A stretch of 43,018 bases of DNA, taken from positions 1 through 43,018 of the forward strand of contig NZ_JAQGLA010000070.1 of NCBI RefSeq assembly GCF_027853915.1, given 5' to 3'. Positions 1 to 6,695 of the stretch are shown piece after piece. Every line of letters starts with the position of its first letter. The first letter of the stretch is position 1. Position numbers and translations under genes: made by a program. The DNA comes from Saccharopolyspora oryzae. Lineage in GTDB: Bacteria > Actinomycetota > Actinomycetes > Mycobacteriales > Pseudonocardiaceae. The notes beneath the pieces are model-generated. The model made no database searches. It was not told the DNA's origin and was given only the letters and a program-made list of their open reading frames with translations.

Positions 1-539
1 ACGCTGCTGCAGGCCCAACCGGGGCCGAAGCGCGGAGCGAGCGGGCGCCCCGGCTCGGCCAGCAGCAGCGTGGTGCCGGTGCCGTGCCGGTCCGGGCAGA
101 ACGACCGGTCCGCCCCGGCGGCGCGGAGGGCGGCGGCGAGGTCGTCCGGCTGCAGCGCGGGCAGATCCGCTTGCAGCGCCCCGATCCGGGCCACCCGCAG
201 CTCGGCGTCGCCGTGCCGCAGCGCCGCGTTGAGCCCGGCAGCGGGGGAGTCCGGGATCACGTCCACGCCCGCGGCGGTGAACTCGGCGGTCAGCCTCGGA
301 TCGGAGGTGATCACGACGACCCCGGCGACGCCCTCGGCGCGGCGAGCCGCGGCCACTGTGTCCAACGCCACGGCGGCCACCAGCTCGGCGTGCGCGACGG
401 GGCTGCGCGCGCCCGCGTCGGCGGCGCCGAGCAGCCGGGACTTGGCCCGGTGCAGCGGTTTGATCGGCACGATGAGGTGCACCGCGGGGCAGTCCTGCTG
501 CGGGAACCGGCGGCTCGGCTGGTGGTCGTCAGCGCTCAC
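1..539 (-). CDS. fbiD: FbiD/CofC-type guanylyltransferase (partial, C-terminus beyond window)
   Basis: This is the N-terminal 179 or so residues of a coenzyme F420 biosynthesis nucleotidyltransferase. The family joins GTP to phosphoenolpyruvate (actinobacterial FbiD) or 2-phospho-L-lactate (archaeal CofC) to make the activated precursor of F420. The reverse strand reads MSADDHQPSRRF from a GTG at 539, then LIVPIKPLHRAKSRLL near the N-terminus, VVVITSDPRL, the metal/nucleotide segment GALQADLPAL and DRHGTGTTLLLAEPG, all typical of the family. The gene is cut by the window start, so length and C-terminus cannot be judged. It diverges from plsC, as fbiD lies beside gpsA in mycobacteria. The substrate (PEP rather than phospholactate) is inferred from the actinobacterial context. 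Confidence 0.88.
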   Translation of the reverse strand, partial: MSADDHQPSRRFPQQDCPAVHLIVPIKPLHRAKSRLLGAADAGARSPVAHAELVAAVALDTVAAARRAEGVAGVVVITSDPRLTAEFTAAGVDVIPDSPAAGLNAALRHGDAELRVARIGALQADLPALQPDDLAAALRAAGADRSFCPDRHGTGTTLLLAEPGRPLAPRFGPGWACSS

Positions 540-651
540 CCCTCCATCTTCCCGGCCGGGGCGACAGGGGCGCGGAGCCGACTGGTTGCCGACGTGCGGG
601 GACGTTCGGGGTAACTTTGCGGGCGCTCGCGAGGACAAGTGAGGAGTTGCC

Positions 652-1428
652 GTGGCGGAACCGAAGAGCCTCCGGCGCCAGCGGAGGAAGACCAGCGAGA
701 AGGCGCGGGGCACGGGCAAGTTCTGGCTCGGCCTGGCGCGCGGTGTTTTCTACCCGCTGACCGGTGCGCTCGCCCGCACCGAGGTGCGCGGGCTGCACAA
801 CATCCCGGCGGACGGTCCGGTGCTGCTGGTGCTCAACCACGTCTCCCACCTGGACCCGGTGTTCGACGCGGTGACCGTGCACCGCGCCGCGCGGGTGCCG
901 CGCTTCCTGGCCAAGAACACGCTGTGGAACGTCCCGGTGCTCAAGAGCGTGCTGGTCGGCGTGGAGCAGATCCCGGTCTACCGCGGCACCGCCGACGCGC
1001 AGAAGAGCCTGCGGGACGCGCACGAAGCGCTGGAGCGCGGCAAGGCGATCGTGATCTACCCGGACGGCACCATCACCAAGGACCCCGACGGCTGGCCGAT
1101 GACGCCGAAGGTCGGGGTGGCGCGGCTGGCGCTGGCCCACGACATCCCGGTGATCCCGGCCGCGCGCTGGGGAACCCGCGACCTCTACGACCACTACAAG
1201 AAGCGCTTCCGCCCGTTCCCGCGCAAGACCGTGAAGTACGCCTTCGGCGAACCGCTGGACCTGTCGGCCTACCGCGGCAAGGAGAACGAGCCGCAGGCGC
1301 TGCGCGAGGTCACCAACCTGGCCATGCGCCGGGTGGGCGACCTGCTCGGCGAGATCCGCGGCGAGCAGCAGCCGGACGAGTTCTACAGCCCCGCGCGCAA
1401 GAAGCGGGACGACGATGGCGCGGCCTGA
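652..1428 (+). CDS. plsC: 1-acyl-sn-glycerol-3-phosphate acyltransferase (PlsC family)
   Basis: A 258-residue membrane-associated acyltransferase that should acylate lysophosphatidic acid to phosphatidic acid in phospholipid synthesis. The catalytic HX4D box is visible as NHVSHLD (residues 62-68). Block III appears as YPDGTITKD (about 136-144), and VEQIPVYRG carries the acceptor-binding Arg. The GTG start at 652 follows a GAGGAG ribosome site at 641-646. The stop overlaps the gpsA start by 14 bp, so the two are translationally coupled. That pairs acyl transfer with supply of the glycerol-3-phosphate backbone. The Arg/Lys-rich N-terminus (about 20 residues) is probably a membrane-surface anchor. 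Substrate specificity within the family is not certain. Confidence 0.9.
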   Translation: MAEPKSLRRQRRKTSEKARGTGKFWLGLARGVFYPLTGALARTEVRGLHNIPADGPVLLVLNHVSHLDPVFDAVTVHRAARVPRFLAKNTLWNVPVLKSVLVGVEQIPVYRGTADAQKSLRDAHEALERGKAIVIYPDGTITKDPDGWPMTPKVGVARLALAHDIPVIPAARWGTRDLYDHYKKRFRPFPRKTVKYAFGEPLDLSAYRGKENEPQALREVTNLAMRRVGDLLGEIRGEQQPDEFYSPARKKRDDDGAA

Positions 1429-2422
1429 GCGGATCGCGGTGCTCGGCGCCGGATCCTGGGGCACCACCTTCGCGAAGGTCCTGGCCGACGCGGGCAACGA
1501 CGTCGTCCTGTGGGCGCGCCGCGCCGAGGTCGCCGAGGCGATCAACGAATCCCGCCGCAACCCCGGGTACCTGCCGGACGTCCGGCTCCCGGAGTCGCTG
1601 CGCGCGACCGACGACGCGGCCGCAGCGGTGCACGACGCCGACGTAGTGGTGCTGGCGGTGCCCAGCCAGACGCTGCGCGAGAACCTCGCCGGCTGGCAGC
1701 CGCTGCTGCCGGCGGGCGCGACGCTGGTGAGCCTGGCCAAGGGCGTCGAGCTGAGCACGCTGAAGCGGATGAGCGAGGTCATCGCCGAGGTCGCCGACGT
1801 GCCGATGGACCAGGTCGCGGTGGTGTCCGGCCCGAACCTGGCCAAGGAGATCGCCGCCGAGCAGCCGACCGCGACCGTGGTGGCCTGCGCCGACCACGAC
1901 CGCGCCGTCGCGCTGCAGCACGCCTGCTCGACGCCGTACTTCCGGCCGTACACCAACACCGACCTGATCGGCATCGAGATCGCCGGCGCCTGCAAGAACG
2001 TCATCGCGCTGGCCTGCGGCATGGCGGTCGGGCTCGGCTTCGGGGACAACACGATGTCCTCGCTGATCACCCGCGGCCTGGCCGAGACGACCCGGCTGGG
2101 CGCGGCGCTGGGCGCGGACCCGATGACCTTCGCAGGCCTGGCCGGGCTGGGCGACCTGGTGGCCACCTGCATGTCGCCGCTGTCGCGCAACCGGACCTTC
2201 GGCGAACGCCTCGGCCGCGGCGAGACCCTGGCGCAAGCGCAGGAAGCGGCGCACGGCCAGGTGTCCGAAGGCGTGAAGTCCTGCTCGTCGATCCGCCAGC
2301 TGGCCGCCCGCCACGGCGTGGAGATGCCGATCACCGACGTGGTGCACCGCGTCTGCCACGAAGACCTGCAACCAGGTCCGGCGGCAGCAGAACTACTCGG
2401 CCGCGAACGCAAGGCGGAATGA
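1415..2422 (+). CDS. gpsA: Glycerol-3-phosphate dehydrogenase [NAD(P)+]
   Basis: Cytosolic enzyme of 335 residues reducing dihydroxyacetone phosphate to sn-glycerol 3-phosphate, the entry point of phospholipid synthesis. The Rossmann nucleotide site is LGAGSWGTTFAKVL (about 10-23). SGPNLAKEI and the catalytic-lysine segment GACKNVIALACG are both intact, and the length is normal for the family. The ATG at 1415 lies inside the end of plsC. The gene order fbiD-(plsC)-gpsA followed later by ddl matches mycobacterial chromosomes. A copy of the covarying hairpin repeat starts 24 bp after the stop codon. Confidence 0.96.
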   Translation: MARPERIAVLGAGSWGTTFAKVLADAGNDVVLWARRAEVAEAINESRRNPGYLPDVRLPESLRATDDAAAAVHDADVVVLAVPSQTLRENLAGWQPLLPAGATLVSLAKGVELSTLKRMSEVIAEVADVPMDQVAVVSGPNLAKEIAAEQPTATVVACADHDRAVALQHACSTPYFRPYTNTDLIGIEIAGACKNVIALACGMAVGLGFGDNTMSSLITRGLAETTRLGAALGADPMTFAGLAGLGDLVATCMSPLSRNRTFGERLGRGETLAQAQEAAHGQVSEGVKSCSSIRQLAARHGVEMPITDVVHRVCHEDLQPGPAAAELLGRERKAE

Positions 2423-2445
2423 CTTCTTTTTAGCGGCTGGTTTGC

Positions 2446-2603
2446 GTGGCGGTGCGGGTGGCGGAACCTCAGAGGCTTTCTCGCTGCGGGATCCCGTTTT
2501 TGTGTATGACCAATACACGGCAAACGGGCTGTCCTCGCGAGAAAGCCTCTGAGAACCCGCGGCGGTGCCGGTTGCGAGGGTGGGTTATGCGGCTGCGCCG
2601 CAT
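2446..2603 (+). repeat. Covarying multi-hairpin repeat, copy 1
   Basis: About 158 bp of intergenic DNA that recurs at 15350-15507 (reverse) and 19586-19744. The outer stem is CTCAGAGGCTTTCTCGC (2468-2484) paired perfectly with 2537-2553. The inner stem is CCCGTTT (2493-2499) with AAACGGG (2522-2528), topped by GTGTAT/ATACAC (2502-2507/2513-2518) around the loop gacca. The 3' hairpin is ATGCGGC/GCCGCAT (2587-2593/2597-2603). The sequences around the apical loop and flanking the outer stem are conserved between copies, while the stem sequences change in a compensated way. It begins 24 bp after gpsA and reads in the same direction. Function is unknown; a structured RNA or 3' UTR element is inferred. 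Confidence 0.8.
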
Positions 2604-2985
2604 GCGGTCCCTTGCCGGGCGGTGCTGGTCGGCGTCGCGGTGCGGTTTACCGCTGGAAGCGGCTTCGCCGCTTGCCTGACGGTCGTTCGTTCATGAGATT
2701 TGCCTCTCAGCGTGTGCTCCGGCGGTGGTACCGATGGGTGGCTTTGCCGGTTTGGGAGCACGTTTGTGCTGGCCATGGACCGTGAGCACTTTGGGTTGCT
2801 ATGGCGACCCAAAGTGCTCACGGGGTGGTGGGGTGTTGCTGGCCGGGGGCGTCGGGGGAAGCTGCTGGGGCTGCCGCCGGGTTCGCCGGTGCGCAGCCGT
2901 CGTTCGGTTTGCCCGCGCGATCGTTGGACCTGCGACCACCGTCGTTCGCGGGGATGGTTGAGCAGAGTGATGTGGCAGGTGAGTT
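2604..2985 (+). other. Gene-free spacer with small hairpins
   Basis: No supported gene lies between the repeat copy and the lyase gene. Small inverted repeats are visible at 2642-2653 (GCGGTTTACCGC) and 2657-2673 (AAGCGGC ttc GCCGCTT), besides the long hairpin at 2780-2823. The last 20 bases carry the translation start region of the downstream gene. I see no clear promoter. Confidence 0.5.
2777..2826. repeat. Long perfect hairpin (17-bp arms, 20 with a wobble)
   Basis: The arm CCGTGAGCACTTTGGGT (2780-2796) is the exact reverse complement of 2807-2823. The pairing extends inward by TGC/GCG (one T-G wobble) to leave a four-base loop TATG. No T-run follows, so it is either an actinobacterial-type terminator or a dispersed palindromic repeat. 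The arm motif GTGAGCACTT reappears at the start of the downstream coding sequence (2986-2995). Confidence 0.7.
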
Positions 2986-4095
2986 GTGAGCACTTCGGAA
3001 CTTGGGGACGGCACGCGCTGCGTGCGGGGCGGCCACCCGGAACCGGTCGGCGGGACCCCGATGCTGCCGGGGCCGGTGTTCGCCGCCCCGTTCCACCTCG
3101 GCGAGGACTACCAGGGCGGCGGTGACTTCTACGGCCGGGCGAGCAACCCCACCTGGCGGGCTCTGGAATCGGCGATCGGCGACCTCGACGGCGGGCACTG
3201 CCTGCTGCTGCCCTCGGGCATGGCCGCGATCAGCACGGTGCTGCGCGCGGTCCTGCGCCACGGCGACAAGCTCGTCCTGCCCGACGACGGCTACTACGCC
3301 ACCCGGAACTTCGTGCGCGACGAGCTGACCGAGCTGGCCCTGGACGTCCGGGAGATCAGCACCCTCGGGCCGTGGACCGACGACGTGTTCGCCGGAGTCC
3401 GCCTGGTGCTGCTGGAAACCCCGTCGAACCCGGGGCTCGACGTGTGCGACATCGCCGAGCTCGCCGAGCGCGCGCACCGCGCGGGAGCGCTGCTGGCGGT
3501 GGACAACACGACGGCGACGCCGCTGGGTCAGCGCCCGCTGGAGCTGGGCGCGGACATCGTGATCGCCAGCGACACCAAGGCGTTGTCCGGGCACAGCGAC
3601 CTGCTGATGGGCCACGTGTCGGTGCGCGACCCGGAGCTGGCCGAGCGGCTGCTGCGGGCGCGGACGCTGTCCGGCTCGATCCCCGGACCGTTCGAGACGT
3701 GGTTGGTGCACCGCAGCATGGGCACGCTCGACGTCCGCCTGGCGCGGCAGGCGGAGAACGCGGCCGCGCTCGTCGAGGCGCTGCGCGGGCACCCGAAGAT
3801 CTCGGGCCTGCGCTGGCCGGGTTCGCCCGACGACCCGTCGCACGAGCTCGCCCAGCGCCAGATGCGCCGCTGGGGCGGGGTGTTCCGGTTCGAGCTGGCC
3901 GACGCGGCTGCGGTGGACGAGTTCGTCCGGCGCAGCGAACTGGTGGTCGCGGCGACCAGCTTCGGCGGCCTGCACAGCACCGTCGACCGCCGGGCCCAGT
4001 GGGGCGACCCGGTGCCGGCGGGCTTCGTCCGCTTCTCCGCGGGCTGCGAGAACCCGGAAGACCTGGTCGCCGACGTCCTCCAAGCCCTCTCCTGA
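2986..4095 (+). CDS. Cystathionine gamma-lyase-like PLP enzyme (Cys/Met metabolism family)
   Basis: A 369-residue fold-type I PLP enzyme of the MetB/MetC/CGL family. The cofactor lysine is in SDTKALSGHSDLLMGHV (Lys198), the pyridine-ring aspartate in AVDNTTATPLG (Asp173), and SGMAAISTVL forms the phosphate-binding turn. LETPSNPGLDVCDI is the family ETPSNP box. The likely reaction is alpha,gamma-elimination of cystathionine to cysteine, 2-oxobutyrate and ammonia. Synthase or methionine-lyase activity cannot be excluded from sequence alone. It starts with GTG at 2986 after a weak caggtgag. The next gene is a cysteine dioxygenase, which suggests a role in making and then oxidising cysteine. A hairpin terminator lies 10 bp after the stop, so the pair need not be one transcript. 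Confidence 0.85.
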   Translation: MSTSELGDGTRCVRGGHPEPVGGTPMLPGPVFAAPFHLGEDYQGGGDFYGRASNPTWRALESAIGDLDGGHCLLLPSGMAAISTVLRAVLRHGDKLVLPDDGYYATRNFVRDELTELALDVREISTLGPWTDDVFAGVRLVLLETPSNPGLDVCDIAELAERAHRAGALLAVDNTTATPLGQRPLELGADIVIASDTKALSGHSDLLMGHVSVRDPELAERLLRARTLSGSIPGPFETWLVHRSMGTLDVRLARQAENAAALVEALRGHPKISGLRWPGSPDDPSHELAQRQMRRWGGVFRFELADAAAVDEFVRRSELVVAATSFGGLHSTVDRRAQWGDPVPAGFVRFSAGCENPEDLVADVLQALS

Positions 4096-4105
4096 CCTCC
4101 GCGCC

Positions 4106-4137
4106 CCGGGGATCGGTCGGCGTCGACCGGTCCCCGG
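4106..4137 (+). terminator. Hairpin terminator after the lyase gene
   Basis: GGGGATCGGTCG (4108-4119) pairs with CGACCGGTCCCC (4124-4135) with one wobble, extended by CC/GG, around the loop gcgt. No T-tract follows, as is common in actinobacteria. Confidence 0.6.
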
Positions 4138-4405
4138 CGGTGTCCTACGGGGTGGGACGGGACACACTCCGTGGGGTGAGATGTCGCTGGTCAGTTGACG
4201 TGGCGGGTCCGGGGCTGGTTGAGTTCTCGGCATGTTGTTGCGCGCGATGAACGGTCGGCGGGGTCACATCGACCTCCACCGCGTTGCCAGCGCGCTCTGT
4301 TCGTGTTCTTCGTGTTGATCGATCTCCGGTAATCCCCGGGTGTTTCCGCGCGTGCCCGCACGCCCGCACCCGGAATCCACGCACGATCCCGAAGGACTTC
4401 CTCAC
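4138..4405 (+). other. Gene-free leader upstream of the dioxygenase
   Basis: Long open frames here are shadows on both strands. A short inverted repeat GTGTCC/GGACAC is visible at 4140-4145 and 4160-4165. The only translation signal I can defend is GAAGGA at about 4391, just before the GTG at 4406. No riboswitch was recognised. Confidence 0.4.
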
Positions 4406-4888
4406 GTGTTCGCCGTTCCGCCGAATACCCTTGCCGCTGCTGCCGATCTGACGATCGCGCACCCGGTCCGCATCGCCCGAGAGCTCGCCGCCGACCGCGG
4501 TTCGTGGACGCACTTGCTGCGCTACGACCCGGACCAGCGCTGGTTCGGCCTGATCGCCCGCACCGAGCACTACGAGGCCTGGCTGCTGAGCTGGCTGCCC
4601 GGCCAGCACACCGAACTGCACGACCACGGCGGTGCCACCGGTGCTTTCACCATCATCTCCGGCAACCTCACCGAGCGCGTGGTGCGCGGCGGCGGTGCCG
4701 AGGTGCTGAACTCGTTGACCGCGGGCCAGTCCCGCGTCTTCGGCCCGGACTACGTGCACCAGGTGTCCAACACCGGGCCGGACCCGGCGGTGAGCATCCA
4801 CGTCTACCGCCCGGTCCGGACCCCGATGACCACCTACGTCCACGACCCGATCACCGGCCTCCGGCCCACGGGCACGCAGCTCGGCTGA
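4406..4888 (+). CDS. Cysteine dioxygenase family protein
   Basis: A 160-residue cupin of the type I cysteine dioxygenase family, which oxidises cysteine to cysteine sulfinate with O2. The non-haem iron ligands of the three-His triad are visible as His72 and His74 in HTELHDHGGATGAF and His118 in DYVHQV. The C-terminal TYVHDPITG is also typical of bacterial members. I chose the GTG at 4406 because GAAGGA stands about 9 bp upstream; an in-frame start at 4340 would add 22 residues without family resemblance. It follows the cystathionine gamma-lyase-like gene. Together they could convert cystathionine sulfur to cysteine and then to sulfinate. 3-Mercaptopropionate dioxygenase is the main alternative. 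Confidence 0.85.
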   Translation: MFAVPPNTLAAAADLTIAHPVRIARELAADRGSWTHLLRYDPDQRWFGLIARTEHYEAWLLSWLPGQHTELHDHGGATGAFTIISGNLTERVVRGGGAEVLNSLTAGQSRVFGPDYVHQVSNTGPDPAVSIHVYRPVRTPMTTYVHDPITGLRPTGTQLG

Positions 4889-4921
4889 GCCCGCCAGCAG
4901 GTCGCGGCGCGGAACGGTCGA

Positions 4922-5554
4922 TCAGCCGGTGCGCTCGTGCCTGCGGCGGCGTTGTTGCGCCGCGGCGGCGCGGTCGCGCGGGGCGTCGCGCTCGATCAGG
5001 TTGCGGGTCACGGATTCCTGCATCTCGACCGGTTTGTGGTCGTCGTACTTGAACTTCGCCGTCACCGATTCGACGTGCACGACGACGCCGCGGATCCCCT
5101 TGAGCATCCGGTGGAACGGGCCGTCCTGCGCGCGCACTTCGTCGGTTCCGCCGGCGGGCTGGAAGTGCTCGATCTGCCGACGCAGCAGTGCGGCCTTGCC
5201 CTCGGGGTCGTCCACCAGCTCCGCTGTTCCGGAGAGCTGCACGCTCGCGTAGTGGCTGGTCGGAACGCCGGAGCTCGGCGGCACGTCCACCGCTCGCCAC
5301 GGGCCCGGGATGTAGGCGTAATCGTCCACAACGGACAGAACGCAGTGCGGATCGTGCTCCAGCGCGCGCCAGATCGGGTTCGGCCGGGCGAGGTGGATCA
5401 GGACGCGGTCGCCGTCGAGCGCGAAGTGCGTCGGCTGCACGATCGGACGGCGTTCCGGGTCGACGGCCACGAGCTGCCCGAAGTCGTGCCCGTCGGCCAG
5501 CCACCGCCGCCACTCCTCGTCGTCGCGCGCGGCGTCCCAGGGGTGCACCAGCAA
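4922..5554 (-). CDS. PaiB-like FMN-binding protein
   Basis: About 210 residues of the PaiB / FMN-binding negative transcriptional regulator family, a split-barrel flavin fold. Family boxes seen are PTHFALDGDRVLIHLARPNP (about 41-60), DDYAYIPGPW (about 77-86), GVPTSHYASVQLSG and a C-terminal TAKFKYDDHKP. In Bacillus subtilis, paiB follows the GNAT gene paiA. Here too a GNAT gene precedes it, with one base between that stop (5556) and this TTG start (5554), and GGAGGT sits just upstream of the TTG. A GTG at 5548 is an alternative start. The C-terminus is an Arg-rich tail. Whether it regulates transcription or acts as an oxidoreductase is unknown. Confidence 0.75.
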   Translation of the reverse strand: MLVHPWDAARDDEEWRRWLADGHDFGQLVAVDPERRPIVQPTHFALDGDRVLIHLARPNPIWRALEHDPHCVLSVVDDYAYIPGPWRAVDVPPSSGVPTSHYASVQLSGTAELVDDPEGKAALLRRQIEHFQPAGGTDEVRAQDGPFHRMLKGIRGVVVHVESVTAKFKYDDHKPVEMQESVTRNLIERDAPRDRAAAAQQRRRRHERTG

Positions 5555-5555
5555 C

Positions 5556-5978
5556 TCACACCTCCGGCGTCTTCTTGGTGAAGTGGAAGGACGAGATGGC
5601 GAACCCGGACGCCAGGTAGCGGCGGTGCGCGTCGTGCCGGTGCGTGCCGGAGTCCAGGTGGACCTGCTCGGCGCCGATCCGCCGCGCCTCCGCGTCGATC
5701 CACTCCAGCAGCGCGGCCCCGTGCCCCCGCCGCCGCGCGCTCGGTGCCGTGACCAGGTCGTCGACGTAGACGTGGTGGCCCCAGGCGAAGCACAGCCCGG
5801 CGCGGAAGCCCGCCACCGCCGCCACCTCGCCGTCGTCGTACGCGGCGATCATCCGGTACCCGTGCGCCTGCTGCTGCTTGGCCTGGGCCAGGAAGTCCTC
5901 CAGCGAGCCCAGGTTCGGGCGCAGCTCGAGCAGAACCGGGTACGCCGGGGTGAAGTCGGTCAGCTCCTGGACGGTCAT
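5556..5978 (-). CDS. GNAT family N-acetyltransferase
   Basis: A 140-residue acetyltransferase. The acetyl-CoA binding motif A is VDDLVTAPSARRRGHGAALL, giving the R/Q-x-x-G-x-G/A loop RRRGHG. The later YLASGFAISSFHF is the usual GNAT end strand. The ATG at 5978 has GGAGGT about 8 bp upstream and overlaps the stop of the preceding flavoprotein gene (ATGA), so it is co-translated. With the following PaiB-like gene it makes a paiA-paiB-like pair; PaiA of B. subtilis acetylates polyamines. The substrate here cannot be read from sequence. Confidence 0.85.
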   Translation of the reverse strand: MTVQELTDFTPAYPVLLELRPNLGSLEDFLAQAKQQQAHGYRMIAAYDDGEVAAVAGFRAGLCFAWGHHVYVDDLVTAPSARRRGHGAALLEWIDAEARRIGAEQVHLDSGTHRHDAHRRYLASGFAISSFHFTKKTPEV

Positions 5979-6643
5979 GCCGAGTACCTCCGGTCCCGCA
6001 CGTGCGCCGGGACTTCGAAGTCCGCCGCCAGGTCGTCGGCCGGTTCTGGCGCGCCCCACCGTGTTTCCAGCGGCAGCACCCCGGCCCAGGCCTTGCCCGC
6101 TTCGACGTCCTCGTCCTCGTCGACCGGACCGCCGGAGCGGATCTTCACCGCCGCTTCGGTCAGGTCGAGCGCGAGGACGGCGGTGGCGGCGAGCTCCTTC
6201 TTGTTCGGCTGCCGCGCGTGCTCCCAGGACCCGGGGGCCAGGTGCTCGGTGATCACCTGCAGCGCCTGCCACCTCTCGTCCGGATCGGTGACCTGGCGGG
6301 CTCGGCCGTGGATCACCGCCGACCGGTAGTTCACGGAGAAGTGGAACGCCGACCGCGCGTAGACGATCCCGTCGACGTTGGTCACGGTCACGCAGACCTC
6401 GGCCGCCTCGCGCAGGCTCCGCGCGCCGGTGGACCCGTGGACGTAGAGCGTGTCGCCGATGCGACCGTAGCCGGTGGGCAGCACGCGCGGCGCGCCGTCG
6501 ACCAGCACACCGAGGTGGCAGATCAGGCTGGCGTCGAGCACCTCGTGCAGGTCGCTGCGCTCGGTGCGGGCGCGTGCGCTGCCGCGGCGGATGGTGGACC
6601 GTTCCGTGGGCGAGAGCTGTTGGGTCACGCAGAACAGGATCAT
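5975..6643 (-). CDS. PNPOx-like flavoprotein (NimA-type split barrel)
   Basis: About 222 residues of the pyridoxamine 5'-phosphate oxidase-like superfamily. LDASLICHLGVLVDGAPRVLPTGYG, DTLYVHGSTGAR, VCVTVTNVDGIVYARSAFHFSVNYRSAVIHGRA and KKELAATAVLALDL match the NimA-type subgroup, which binds FMN, F420 or haem. The ATG at 6643 gives the longest protein; the GTG at 6628 (MTQQLSPTERS) is equally plausible, since neither has a clear ribosome site. It is the first gene of a minus-strand operon with the GNAT and PaiB-like genes. It is transcribed divergently from a MocR regulator 45 bp away, which suggests PLP-linked control. A true PNP oxidase role is unproven. Confidence 0.8.
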   Translation of the reverse strand: MILFCVTQQLSPTERSTIRRGSARARTERSDLHEVLDASLICHLGVLVDGAPRVLPTGYGRIGDTLYVHGSTGARSLREAAEVCVTVTNVDGIVYARSAFHFSVNYRSAVIHGRARQVTDPDERWQALQVITEHLAPGSWEHARQPNKKELAATAVLALDLTEAAVKIRSGGPVDEDEDVEAGKAWAGVLPLETRWGAPEPADDLAADFEVPAHVRDRRYSA

Positions 6644-6650
6644 CTGGGAA

Positions 6651-6695
6651 GTGGCATTATCGAAGTGCCAATCAGGGAGAATTTCGAAATGCCAC
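6651..6695. promoter_or_regulatory. Putative MocR operator and divergent promoters
   Basis: The intergenic space holds two direct repeats, TCGAAGTGCCA (6660-6670) and TCGAAATGCCA (6684-6694). It also holds an inverted pair, GTGGCATT (6651-6658) and AATGCCAC (6688-6695). MocR regulators typically bind a direct-plus-inverted repeat set between themselves and their target. The right-hand copy covers the mocR ATG (6689), which would allow autoregulation. The AT-rich GATAAT read on the minus strand (6662-6657) is a candidate -10 for the flavoprotein operon. Confidence 0.55.

Noticed and set aside
529..2523. Long reverse-strand open frame across plsC and gpsA.
   Set aside because: Shadow of well-supported plus-strand genes; the translated sequence is low-complexity Arg/Ala-rich.
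2446..2603. The repeats can be read without stops in one frame (VAVRVAEPQR...ENPRR) and on the other strand (RALRFRHPHRHA), resembling a small conserved protein.
   Set aside because: Changes between copies are explained by compensatory base pairing, there is no ribosome site or consistent start and stop, and both strands read through equally.
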